DNA of 64,000 nt, taken from contig NZ_JADQDK010000001.1 of the NCBI RefSeq assembly GCF_019263705.2, positions 4,340,001 through 4,404,000 of the forward strand. Reading direction: 5' to 3'. Origin of the DNA: Pseudonocardia abyssalis (lineage in GTDB: Bacteria > Actinomycetota > Actinomycetes > Mycobacteriales > Pseudonocardiaceae). Of the stretch, positions 37,590 to 46,104 are shown one piece after another (positions within the stretch are counted from its first letter, which is position 1; each line of letters begins with the position of its first letter). A model generated the notes under the pieces. The model was not told the origin of the DNA. It worked only from the letters and a program-made list of their open reading frames with translations, and searched no databases. The translations under genes were made by a program, and so were the position numbers.

Positions 37590-38647
37590 GGGCTGTCCTC
37601 GCCTTCCGGTTCACCGGTGGTGGTGAACTTGTCGTAGAAGATGTTCGCCTCGAGTACTCCGAGTGCCGTGAGCTTTTCCAGCGCCGCATCCACCATCGGC
37701 GGAGGACCGCACACGTACGCGTCCCGACCCTTCAGGTCGGGCTCGAGCCGTGCGACGACATCGGTGATGAGGCCGACCTCGCCGTCCCACTCGTCGTCAC
37801 CGGCAGGCTCGGAGAGCGCCGGGACGTACCGGAAGCCTGGGATCTTCTCCTCCAGCTCCCGGAGTTCCTTCTCGAAACACAGGTCCCGCAACTGCCGGCC
37901 TCCGTAGTAGAAGACTGGCTTGCGGTCCGTCCCGCGTTCCGCCATCGAGCGCAGCAGACCCAGCACCGGGGCCATTCCCGCTCCACCGCCCACGAAGATG
38001 ATCGGCGAGGTCCGACTCTCCCGAAGCGTGAAGGTCCCGAAGGGGCCCTCCACATCGAGCCGGTCGCCGATCTGCACCTTCTTGTCGAGGAATTCCGAGA
38101 ACAGGCCGTCCGGGTAGATCTTGATGACGAACTCGAACACGCCTTCGCGGCCCGGGACGTTCGCCATCGAGAACGATCGGCTCTCCTCCGTGCCCGGCAC
38201 CATGATGTCCAGGTACTGGCCCGGGAAGAACTTGATCTCTTCCGGCTCGATCAACTTGAGAACGAGGTGCCGCATGTCGTGGGTGACCGACTCGTTGGAG
38301 ACAACCTCGGCCACCCCCTTCTTGAGCGGCAACCCCGACCGGATGATCTCCTCGTCGTACTGAAGGAGCTCGATCACCAGGTCCGAGTACGCGTGCGCCC
38401 GGCAGAGGAGGGTCTGCCCCTCTTCACGTTCGGAGTCCGGCAACGCGAACGTGGAGTACTTGTCGAGCTCGATGTCGTCCATGTCGCCCTCGAGGACGAA
38501 CGACTTGCACGCCGCGCACTGACCCTCTTTACAGCCGTGCATGAGCTGCACGCCGTTCTCGGCTGCGGCGCGGAGAATGTTCTGATCCTCGTCGACCTCG
38601 ATCTCGATGCCCACCGGCTCGAACCTGACGATGTGCTTCTCACCCAT
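37586..38647 (-). CDS. prmB: Propane monooxygenase reductase (2Fe-2S/FAD)
   Basis: This 353-residue reductase passes electrons from NADH to the diiron centre. The N-terminal plant-type ferredoxin domain has Cys39-x4-Cys44-x2-Cys47-x34-Cys82. The FAD-binding motif RSFSMAN is at residues 157-163, the NAD-binding GGGAGMAP at about 220-227, and YVCGPPPMV near the end. Its start lies 111 bases after the alpha gene, a gap with a strong stem-loop. Confidence 0.94.
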   Translation of the reverse strand: MGEKHIVRFEPVGIEIEVDEDQNILRAAAENGVQLMHGCKEGQCAACKSFVLEGDMDDIELDKYSTFALPDSEREEGQTLLCRAHAYSDLVIELLQYDEEIIRSGLPLKKGVAEVVSNESVTHDMRHLVLKLIEPEEIKFFPGQYLDIMVPGTEESRSFSMANVPGREGVFEFVIKIYPDGLFSEFLDKKVQIGDRLDVEGPFGTFTLRESRTSPIIFVGGGAGMAPVLGLLRSMAERGTDRKPVFYYGGRQLRDLCFEKELRELEEKIPGFRYVPALSEPAGDDEWDGEVGLITDVVARLEPDLKGRDAYVCGPPPMVDAALEKLTALGVLEANIFYDKFTTTGEPEGEDSP

Positions 38648-38705
38648 GTTTGTCTTACGCCCTTCGCCGGTGGACCTGTGTGAATTACTGAGGCTGGCCT
38701 GAGCA

Positions 38706-38742
38706 GGGGGAGGGCCGACGATGGAGTCGCCGACCCTCCCCC
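38706..38742 (-). promoter_or_regulatory. Stem-loop between hydroxylase alpha and reductase genes
   Basis: GGGGGAGGGCCGACGA and TCGCCGACCCTCCCCC pair at 14 of 16 positions with a 5-base loop, 16 bases beyond the alpha stop. It may act as a partial terminator or as an mRNA-end stabiliser, giving more alpha subunit than reductase. Confidence 0.65.
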
Positions 38743-38758
38743 CTCACCTGACCCGCGC

Positions 38759-40411
38759 TCAGGCGCCCGAAGGTGCCGGTCGTCCGGCGGGACCCTGCTT
38801 GTTGTAATCAGCCAGGAACGCGGCCTTGCCGGCGGCGTCCAGGTTGTTGATCGCAACGTTGGGGCTGCCCAGCGGAGGGCAACGACGCAGGTGGTCCAGC
38901 GTCCACATCTTCTTGGGGTTCAAGTCGAGGTGGGGCTGAGCGGTCAGCGTCTTGCCGTCGTCGCGGACGAAGCCCATGTCGGAGACGACATCGGCCCAGT
39001 TCCAGCCGTCGTAGAGCGTCTCCCACTCGCGGTGCCCGACCAGGCGGCCCATGTTCGGGGTCTCGCGACCCTGGTACGTGGGGCGGAAGGCCTCGACATC
39101 GGTCCAGCGGCAGACCTCGTGGCAGTACGTGCGAGTCACGCCGTCGATGTCGGCCATGACCATGTCCTCACGGACCAGGCACGGGACCATGCAGGTCCAG
39201 CAGCGGGCCGGGTAGACGTAGTCGACGTCCTCGAAGACGATCGGGTTGTGCCCGTTCGGCGTGGCGAGGCGGTTGTAGTTCTCCCACCATGCGCCGTACT
39301 TGTCGTACCAACCCGGGTACTTGTACTCGAACCACTCGAAGTCCGTGTCGGTCATGCCGTCGATGCGCCAGTAGTTGGCGAGCCAACCGGTGGCGAAGAA
39401 CTGCGCGACCTCGTGGACGTAGCCCTTCTCCCAGATCTGCTTCCACGACTCCTCGATCAAGTCGTGCGGGATGACCAGGCCGTACTTCTCGAGCGGGACG
39501 AGGTACGAGCGGTAGTAGTCGTCGTAGATCCAGCGGCGCCACATCTCCGCGTAGGACTCACGGTCCTTGCGGCGGTCCTTCGTGCCGTACTCGATGAAGG
39601 TACCGATGGCGGCGTCGACGACGCGGTGGTTGTTCCACCACGCGTAGCGGAGGTCGCGCTCGAGCAGCTGGCGGTTGTCCTCGTCGGACAGGGCCATCAG
39701 CAGCGTGGCGTAGCCGTTGGAGATGTGGCGCGACTCGTCGGACTGGACCGAGTGGAACACCGTCGGCAGCAGGTAGTCACCGTTGGCCGCAGCCTCGGCC
39801 GGCATGGCCACGAACAGCGTGTTCGTGAATGCCGTCTCGGCGACGATCGTCAGGTAGATGCTGGCCGCGGTGATCGCGTCACCGGTGATGAACCCCTCGG
39901 CGAACTGACGGCCGATGGTGCCGCAGTAGTCGCTGTGGAAGTTCCGCAGGCTGTTGTTGAAGCCGGCCGGGTCGATGTAGTTGTTCATGTAGAGGCGCTT
40001 CAGGTTCTGCTGGATCGTCGAGTGGCGAACCTCGTCGATCATCTGAATCGCCTGGCCGTTGTGCAGCTCCGGGTTCGGGACCACGTGGAACAGCATCGGC
40101 ATCGACCGTGCGGCCGAGACCTCGGGCAACGGGATGATGCTGAGGAACAGCTTCTGCCACTCCAGCCAGCGCTCCTGCACCTGCCGGAACATGTTTCCGC
40201 GGATGGCTCCGTCAGACGCGCCGTAGACGCGGTGGTCCTTCTCCTCCTGCATGGGGAAGTAGGACCGCAGGACCTGCTTGAGCGGGTCCTTCTTGGCTGC
40301 CTTGCGGAAGGTGTAGTCGGTTCCGTACTTCATGTACGGCTCGTGGTACTGCGGCTCCCAGGAGAGTTCCTGGATCTTCTGGTGAGCCTTGGCCAAACTC
40401 TGCCGACTCAA
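38759..40411 (-). CDS. prmA: Propane monooxygenase hydroxylase alpha subunit (diiron)
   Basis: This 550-residue catalytic subunit belongs to the soluble diiron monooxygenases, PrmA/MimA branch. The carboxylate-bridged diiron ligands are Glu97, Glu127, His130, Glu192, Glu226 and His229; each is exactly 17 residues before its methane monooxygenase MmoX equivalent, and Thr196 matches the MmoX gate Thr213. The C-terminal part has CWTCMVPC and a later CHEVC pair that may bind a metal. The start is TTG (LSRQSLAKAH) with GAGGAG upstream; no ATG fits. Expected reaction is NADH- and O2-dependent oxidation of propane or related substrates; exact range is not readable. Confidence 0.95.
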   Translation of the reverse strand: MSRQSLAKAHQKIQELSWEPQYHEPYMKYGTDYTFRKAAKKDPLKQVLRSYFPMQEEKDHRVYGASDGAIRGNMFRQVQERWLEWQKLFLSIIPLPEVSAARSMPMLFHVVPNPELHNGQAIQMIDEVRHSTIQQNLKRLYMNNYIDPAGFNNSLRNFHSDYCGTIGRQFAEGFITGDAITAASIYLTIVAETAFTNTLFVAMPAEAAANGDYLLPTVFHSVQSDESRHISNGYATLLMALSDEDNRQLLERDLRYAWWNNHRVVDAAIGTFIEYGTKDRRKDRESYAEMWRRWIYDDYYRSYLVPLEKYGLVIPHDLIEESWKQIWEKGYVHEVAQFFATGWLANYWRIDGMTDTDFEWFEYKYPGWYDKYGAWWENYNRLATPNGHNPIVFEDVDYVYPARCWTCMVPCLVREDMVMADIDGVTRTYCHEVCRWTDVEAFRPTYQGRETPNMGRLVGHREWETLYDGWNWADVVSDMGFVRDDGKTLTAQPHLDLNPKKMWTLDHLRRCPPLGSPNVAINNLDAAGKAAFLADYNKQGPAGRPAPSGA

Positions 40412-40559
40412 CGTCGTCTCCTCACGGTGGTGGTTTTCCGCGTTGCCGACACGAGCGCAGGCGTCTCGGCACCGGAGGTGAGCGCGGAGGGTTGCGGCTG
40501 GCCGGGGGCTTGCGGGCCCCGGTGCTGCTCTCTCCGTGCCGGGAATCACACCTCTCCGG

Positions 40560-40586
40560 GAGACCCCGTGCGGTCTCATTATGAGA
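40560..40586. promoter_or_regulatory. Overlapping palindromes in the prmA/activator intergenic region
   Basis: GAGACC-CCGTGC-GGTCTC is a perfect inverted repeat at 40560-40577, and TCTCATTATGAGA, also perfect, overlaps it at 40574-40586. They lie about 150 bases upstream of prmA and 110 bases upstream of the divergent activator. They are the best candidate binding sites for the activator. No sigma-54 -24/-12 promoter is visible. Confidence 0.7.
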
Positions 40587-40696
40587 TTGTCTTGCGTTAC
40601 GACTGGCCCACTACCACTCGGTGCAGTGCGGCTGTACGGTCCATAAGCACACCGGCCACCGCCGCGGACCACAGCAGCTCCGAGAAGGGCAACCGG

Positions 40697-42577
40697 TTGG
40701 ACCACCCGGACGACCGTGTACTCGACCTCAGCGCCTCCCTGCGAGCGGCATACGACCGCCGCGGGAGTTCGTCGCGCCCAGGTCAGATGCGTCCTGCGCC
40801 TGATGGCGGCTCCGAACAGCTCGCCCGCGCCCGCACGTCCTTCCTCGTGGACGAGGAGGTGGAGCCCGGCGTCGTCCGGGAGCCGATCCTCGCCTCGTGG
40901 ACACGCTCGCGGCACTACGACGTCGACGCCGACCGCCTCGAGCTGCCGTACGACTCCGACATCTCGATGGACTCCGTGCTCACGCGCGCGGCCGGCCCGA
41001 TCATCCGGGAGGTCGCCGACCAGCTCGCCAGCGAGCCGGTCAGCCTGATCCTCACCGACTCCGACGGCGTCGTGCTGGATCGTCGCAGCGGCGACGGCGG
41101 GCTCACCCACCACCTCGACCGCATCTGGCTCGCGCCCGGTTTCAGCTACGCCGAGCGCTACGTCGGCACGAACGGGATCGGCACCGCACTGGAGGGCCGC
41201 GGCCCCGCCCAGGTGTTCGGGCACGAGCACTACGCCGAGCACCTCGAGGACCTGGCCTGCGCCGGAGCGCCGATCCGGCACCCCGTGAGCGGCAAGGTGC
41301 TGGGCGTCGTCGACCTCACGTGCTGGCGCAGCGACGCCAGCATGATGATGACGGCGATCGCCTCCACCGTCGCGAAACGGATCGAGGAGACGCTGCTGGA
41401 GCAGTCCGGCCGGCGTGAACTGGCCCTGCTGCACGACTACCTCATCGCCTGCCAGCGGGGACGCGGCGCGGTGTTCGCCCTGTCCGACGACCTGCTGATG
41501 ATGAACGACCGCGCCCGCGAGCTGTTCGACCCGTCCGACCAGGGGCCGCTGCTGGCCGAGGCGGGCGAGGCTCTCAAGTCCGGCCAGCGCCACCAGGTGA
41601 TCGTCGACCTGCCCAGCGGCAACACCGCGCGCATCCAGCTGCGCCCGAGCTGGACCGAGGGCAACCGCGCAGGCGGGATCGCCCAGGTCCAGCTCATCAC
41701 CAACGGTGCGGTGCCCACCCCGCGCGTCGCCACCTCGTCGCCGGCCCTCCCGGCCGCCGTCGGGTCGGGCGCGCTGTGGGCGAAGTGCTGCCAGGCCGTC
41801 GACCGGCACTTCCGCGCCCGTGAGTGGCTGGTGCTCGAGGGCGAGCCGGGCACGGGCAAGACCACCGTCGCGCGGGCCACCCACCAGGGCCGCACCCCCG
41901 CGGCCCACCTGCGGGTCCTCGATGCGGCCGACGCCGGTCCGCGCTGGTTCGCCGATGTCGCCGAGGAGCTGGAGAGCGGCGGGGGCACCCTCGTCCTCAC
42001 CCACGTCGACAGCCTCGATCCCGAGGGCGTGCAGGCGCTGTGCGACGTGCTCGACGATCACCGCGACACCACCGACCCGGAGCGCCCGTGGGTGGTCGCG
42101 ACGGTCACGGCGGGCACCGGATCCCCCGAGCACCTCGGTGAGCTGCTCGGGCACTTCCCGAGCACCGTCGAGGTGCCGCCGCTGCGCCACCACGTGGAGG
42201 ACGTCTCCGAACTGGTTCCGTACCTGATCGCGCGGCTCACCCGCGGGGCCGAGCTGACGTGCTCGCCCGAGGCGATGCGCGTGCTCATGCGCAACCGCTG
42301 GCCCGGCAACATCGAGCAGCTCTACCAGGTGTTGCGCAAGGTCGTGGCCAAGCGACGGACCGGCATCGTCTCCCCCGCCGACCTCCCCGCGGAGTGCCGC
42401 GCCATCACCCGGCGCGTGCTCACGCCGCTGGAGGCGATCGAGTGCGACGCGATCGTCGACGCCCTGCTCGACGCCTCGGGCAACAAGGCGGAGGCCGCAC
42501 GGCACCTGGGGATGTCGCGGGCCACGATCTACCGCAAGATCCGCGGCTACGGGATCTCGATGCCGACCTCCGGATGA
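40697..42577 (+). CDS. AcoR/MimR-type transcriptional activator with degenerate AAA+ domain
   Basis: This protein of about 626 residues has an N-terminal GAF-type sensor (about residues 75-250, with SLILTDSDGVVLDRR and YVGTNGIGTALEGR). A central AAA+ domain with Walker A EGEPGTGKTT near residue 382 follows, then a C-terminal Fis-type helix (NKAEAARHLGMSRATIYRKI). The GAFTGA loop is missing and Walker B reads LVLTHVD, not LFLDE. It is therefore unlikely to activate sigma-54 polymerase. The TTG start follows AGAAGGG by seven bases. It is divergent from the prm operon and is its likely activator. Confidence 0.85.
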   Translation: MDHPDDRVLDLSASLRAAYDRRGSSSRPGQMRPAPDGGSEQLARARTSFLVDEEVEPGVVREPILASWTRSRHYDVDADRLELPYDSDISMDSVLTRAAGPIIREVADQLASEPVSLILTDSDGVVLDRRSGDGGLTHHLDRIWLAPGFSYAERYVGTNGIGTALEGRGPAQVFGHEHYAEHLEDLACAGAPIRHPVSGKVLGVVDLTCWRSDASMMMTAIASTVAKRIEETLLEQSGRRELALLHDYLIACQRGRGAVFALSDDLLMMNDRARELFDPSDQGPLLAEAGEALKSGQRHQVIVDLPSGNTARIQLRPSWTEGNRAGGIAQVQLITNGAVPTPRVATSSPALPAAVGSGALWAKCCQAVDRHFRAREWLVLEGEPGTGKTTVARATHQGRTPAAHLRVLDAADAGPRWFADVAEELESGGGTLVLTHVDSLDPEGVQALCDVLDDHRDTTDPERPWVVATVTAGTGSPEHLGELLGHFPSTVEVPPLRHHVEDVSELVPYLIARLTRGAELTCSPEAMRVLMRNRWPGNIEQLYQVLRKVVAKRRTGIVSPADLPAECRAITRRVLTPLEAIECDAIVDALLDASGNKAEAARHLGMSRATIYRKIRGYGISMPTSG

Positions 42578-42645
42578 TTCCTGTCATCCACGGTGATGAC
42601 AGACGACACGGGTGATCGTCGTTCCCCCTCGCTAGGGTCGGCCCC

Positions 42646-43542
42646 ATGTTGGACATCCGGGGGGTCTCCAAGCGGTTCAGCCAGGTCCAGGCCCTCGACG
42701 ACGTCACGTTCTCGGTGCGGCCCGGTGAGGTGTTCGGCTTCGTCGGGAGCAACGGCGCAGGCAAGACCACGACGATGCGGATCGTGCTCGGCGTGCTGTC
42801 GCCCGACGCGGGCGACGTGGTCTGGCAGGGCCGCCCGATCGACGCCGACCTGCGCCGCCGGATCGGCTACATGCCCGAGGAACGCGGCCTCTACCCGAAG
42901 ATGAAGGTCGGCGAGCAGCTCAGGTACCTCGCACGGCTGCACGGGTTGCCCGCAGGCGAGGCCGGGGCCGCGGTCGAGCGCTGGACCGCACTGCTCGACG
43001 TCGGGCACCGGCTCGGCGACGAGGTGCAGAAGCTGTCGCTGGGCAACCAGCAGCGGGTGCAGCTCGCCGCGGCGCTGGTGCACGACCCCGAGGTGCTCGT
43101 GCTCGACGAGCCGTTCTCCGGTCTCGACCCCACCGCCGTCGAGGTGATGAGCGGGGTCCTGCGGCGCAAGGCCGACGCGGGCGTCCCGGTGATCTTCTCC
43201 AGCCACCAGCTGGAGCTGGTGGAACGCATCTGCGACCGCATCGGGATCATCTCCGCTGGCCGGATGGTCGCCGCCGGATCGGTCGCCGAGCTGCGCGAAC
43301 GCGAGGGGAGCGTCGTGCTCGACGTCGAGGGTCCTCCGTCGGGGTGGGCGGCCGACGTCGACGGGGTGGAGGTGGTCGGGTCCGACGGCTCCGGCACCCG
43401 GCTGCGGCTGGCCCCCGGCACCGACGACCAGCAGGTGCTCGAGGCCGCGTTGGCCGCGGGGCCCGTGCACGAGTTCCGGCGACGGCGTCCGCCGTTGACC
43501 GAGCTCTACCGCGACGTCGTGGAGTCGGTGGTGTCGGCATGA
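42646..43542 (+). CDS. ABC exporter ATP-binding protein (NatA type)
   Basis: This 298-residue ATPase has Walker A GSNGAGKTT, the Q-loop MPEERGLYPKMKV typical of NatA-like proteins, a divergent signature LSLGNQQRV, and Walker B VLVLDEPFSGLD. The C-terminal DUF4162-like domain follows. The ATGA overlap with the permease gene shows a two-gene exporter. Related systems export sodium or small drugs. Confidence 0.9.
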   Translation: MLDIRGVSKRFSQVQALDDVTFSVRPGEVFGFVGSNGAGKTTTMRIVLGVLSPDAGDVVWQGRPIDADLRRRIGYMPEERGLYPKMKVGEQLRYLARLHGLPAGEAGAAVERWTALLDVGHRLGDEVQKLSLGNQQRVQLAAALVHDPEVLVLDEPFSGLDPTAVEVMSGVLRRKADAGVPVIFSSHQLELVERICDRIGIISAGRMVAAGSVAELREREGSVVLDVEGPPSGWAADVDGVEVVGSDGSGTRLRLAPGTDDQQVLEAALAAGPVHEFRRRRPPLTELYRDVVESVVSA

Positions 43543-44756
43543 GTGCACCGCTGCGATCCCGCCAGGCGGTGCTGCTCGTCGCCGGCCGGGAGTTCACCTC
43601 GCAGGTCCGGTCACGCAGCTTCGTGATCGGGCTGCTCGTCACGCTGGTGCTGTTCGGCGGGATCGGGCTGCTCGGCAGCGTGATCGCGGGGCAGTCGTCG
43701 AGCCCGACGCTCGGCGTCACCCCGGAGACGGCGTCGCTGCGGCCCGCGATCGAACAGGCCGCCGCCACACAGGGCCTCGACGTGCGGATCGTGCCGATCG
43801 AGGACGGTGCGGGCCGCGTCCGGGTCGACGCGGACGAACTCGACGCCCTGCTCACCGGGTCCGCCGGCGACTACGAGCTGCTGGGCCGCGACGCCGTCGA
43901 ACCCGAGCTGGAGGCCGTCGTCGGCACCGCCGTGCAGCAGGAGGCGCTGGCGGCGGCGCTCGCGCAGACCGGCGTCGATCCGGCGGAGCTGGCGCAGCGG
44001 TCGCAGGTCAGCACCGACACGCTGCAGCCGGTCGACCCGAACCGGGGCGAGCAGCTCGCGCTGGCGCTCGTCGGCACGGTCCTGCTGTTCATCTCGCTGT
44101 CGGGCTACGGGCAGCTCGTCGCGACCGGGGTCGTCGAGGAGAAGCAGAGCCGGGTCGTCGAGCTGCTGCTCGCCACCATCAAGCCCTGGCAGCTGCTGGC
44201 CGGGAAGGTACTGGGACTGGGGGCGGTCGGGCTGCTGCAGCTGGTGATCCTCGGGATCATCGGCACGGTCGCCGCGGCGGTGGGTGGCCTCCTGACGGTG
44301 CCGGGCGCCGCCGTGGGCATGTTCGCGATGGTGGTGGTCTGGTATCTGCTCGGGTTCTTCCTGTTCGCCGCGCTCTATGCGGCGATCGGGTCGACGGTGT
44401 CGCGGCAGGAGGAGCTGAACTCGGTCGTCACCCCGCTGATCTTCGTGCTGCTGATCCCGTTCGTCCTGGTGGTCAACCTGCTCCCGGGAGATCCGCGCAA
44501 CGAGCTCGCCGCGGTGCTGTCGTTCATCCCGTTCCTGTCCCAGACGATCATGCCCGCGCGCTACGCCCTCGGGGTCGCCCCGCTGTGGGAGGTGGGGGTG
44601 TCGGCGCTGATCGCGCTGGTGGCCGTCGTCGTGGTCGTCCGGGTCGCCGGCAGGGTCTACGAGAACTCGATCCTGCGCACGGGGGCGCGGGTGAGCCTGC
44701 GCGAGGCGCTCGGACGGCCGACGAAGGCTCAGGGAGTGACGAGGTCGAGCGCGTAG
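43539..44756 (+). CDS. ABC-2 type permease (NatB type)
   Basis: This 405-residue permease has a first helix at about 25-47, a large extracytoplasmic domain (about 50-170) and five or six C-terminal helices with the conserved VVEEKQSRVVELLLATIKPW coupling segment. This is the standard topology of the NatB/ABC-2 family. It overlaps the convergent GH6 gene by 28 bases. Confidence 0.88.
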   Translation: MSAPLRSRQAVLLVAGREFTSQVRSRSFVIGLLVTLVLFGGIGLLGSVIAGQSSSPTLGVTPETASLRPAIEQAAATQGLDVRIVPIEDGAGRVRVDADELDALLTGSAGDYELLGRDAVEPELEAVVGTAVQQEALAAALAQTGVDPAELAQRSQVSTDTLQPVDPNRGEQLALALVGTVLLFISLSGYGQLVATGVVEEKQSRVVELLLATIKPWQLLAGKVLGLGAVGLLQLVILGIIGTVAAAVGGLLTVPGAAVGMFAMVVVWYLLGFFLFAALYAAIGSTVSRQEELNSVVTPLIFVLLIPFVLVVNLLPGDPRNELAAVLSFIPFLSQTIMPARYALGVAPLWEVGVSALIALVAVVVVVRVAGRVYENSILRTGARVSLREALGRPTKAQGVTRSSA

Positions 44757-46069
44757 TCGGGGAACCAACCGCCCGCCACGGGTTCGTCCGGGCGGCAGGA
44801 TCCGTCCGACTCGCCGGGACGCTTGATCCACAGCAGGCCGTCGACCAGCGGGATGCCGGTGTCGAGGGTGGGGGCGGCACCGAGCAGGCGGCCCGGCGGG
44901 TTGCACCAGATCGGGGCGCCGTCGGTCGGATCCGCCGGGCGACCCGCCCCGTTGCGGCTGGTGTCGACGACGAAGTGCACCTCACCGCCGAGCGCGGCGG
45001 AGATCTCGGTGCCGTACGCGACGCTGGCCTCTGTGGTGTAGAAGTTCGCGACGTTCAGGCTGAAGCCCGCCGCGCGGTCGATCCCGGCGCGCTCCAGCGC
45101 ATCGGCGGTGGCGGCCGCGTCGCCGGTGAAGCCGGGGTTCCCGGCGTCGATGTAGACCTGGGCCCCCGCGGCGGCGAAGGCGTCGACGGCGCCCGCGAGC
45201 AGTTCGTAGCGGTCGCCGCTGCCCGCCTCGGCGCAGCCGGTGAGCTGGTGGGAGATCGCGTCGGGCTCCAGCACGACGATCGACTCCGTGCCCCCGAGAC
45301 CCGCGGCGACCGAGGCGACCCAGGCCCGGTAGGCGTCGGCGTCGGCTGCGCCGCCTCCGGAGAAGCTGCCGCAGTCGCGGTCGGGGATGTTGTAGGCGAC
45401 GAACAGCGGCACCGCCCCGGCCGCGGCGGCGCGGGCGCTGTAGCCCGCCACGCGCGACCTGGTGCCGTCGGCGCCGGTGAGCCACAGCGGCACCGCCTGT
45501 CCGGACAGTGCGCGGAGGGCGTCGGCGTCGGCGGTGCGGCCCTGTGCCGTCCACTCCTCGACCTGACGGGCTGCGGGCGTCGTCGGGTCGACGTAGAGGG
45601 GGGTGCCCTGCGCGGCGGGCGTCGGGACCAGGCAACCGGTCCCGGAGACGTCCTGGACGCAGCCGATCTGTCGTGCCTGCGGCGCGGCCGGGGTGGTCGG
45701 GGCGGTGCCGGCGGAGATCGTGATCCCGGTGGCCGCGATGATCACCGCCCCGATCAGCGCGGGCAGTTCGTGGGTGAGCAGGCGCGACCGGCGGCGGCGC
45801 TCCGACCGGACCTCCCGCTGCGGCGTCCGCTGGACGGGGACCTCGAACCGGTGCGGCGCGGCCAGCTCGGCGGCGAGGTTGCGGTGCACCTCGATCTGCG
45901 TCATCAGGTCGGGTGGGAGGCCGGGTCGGTCAAGAAGAGCGACGGGCGTCTCTCGAGGCCACGCGTCGGCGCGGCCCGGACCGCGGCCCGGATCGGCCGA
46001 CCGGTACAGACCGGTCACCCTCTCGCTCCTGTCCCTCGTCGACGTCCGTCGGATAGATCCGTCCGACAT
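44729..46069 (-). CDS. Membrane-anchored glycoside hydrolase family 6 protein
   Basis: This 446-residue protein has about 100 cytosolic residues, a membrane helix (LPALIGAVIIAATGITIS) near residue 110, and an outer GH6 (cellulase-type) domain. GH6 marks include PLYVDPTTPAARQV, FVAYNIPDRDCGSFSGGG with the catalytic-acid region, VVLEPDAI with the conserved Asp, IDAGNPGF and FVVDTSRNG. Beta-1,4-glucan hydrolysis is the family activity, but a wall-related substrate is possible for a tethered actinobacterial member. The long cytosolic N-terminus is unusual for a cellulase. Confidence 0.83.
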   Translation of the reverse strand: MSDGSIRRTSTRDRSERVTGLYRSADPGRGPGRADAWPRETPVALLDRPGLPPDLMTQIEVHRNLAAELAAPHRFEVPVQRTPQREVRSERRRRSRLLTHELPALIGAVIIAATGITISAGTAPTTPAAPQARQIGCVQDVSGTGCLVPTPAAQGTPLYVDPTTPAARQVEEWTAQGRTADADALRALSGQAVPLWLTGADGTRSRVAGYSARAAAAGAVPLFVAYNIPDRDCGSFSGGGAADADAYRAWVASVAAGLGGTESIVVLEPDAISHQLTGCAEAGSGDRYELLAGAVDAFAAAGAQVYIDAGNPGFTGDAAATADALERAGIDRAAGFSLNVANFYTTEASVAYGTEISAALGGEVHFVVDTSRNGAGRPADPTDGAPIWCNPPGRLLGAAPTLDTGIPLVDGLLWIKRPGESDGSCRPDEPVAGGWFPDYALDLVTP

Positions 46070-46104
46070 GCCGATCTGTTACACGAAAGGGTGAGTCCGA
46101 GCTG

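Noticed and set aside
40412..40696. Sigma-54 promoter for prmA
   Set aside because: I searched both strands for GG-N10-GC in a TGGCAC/TTGC context and found no convincing match; the activator also lacks the sigma-54 contact loop.
40412..40696. Riboswitch or attenuator leader for prmA
   Set aside because: GC-rich complementary stretches exist, but no known aptamer consensus or leader peptide is recognisable.
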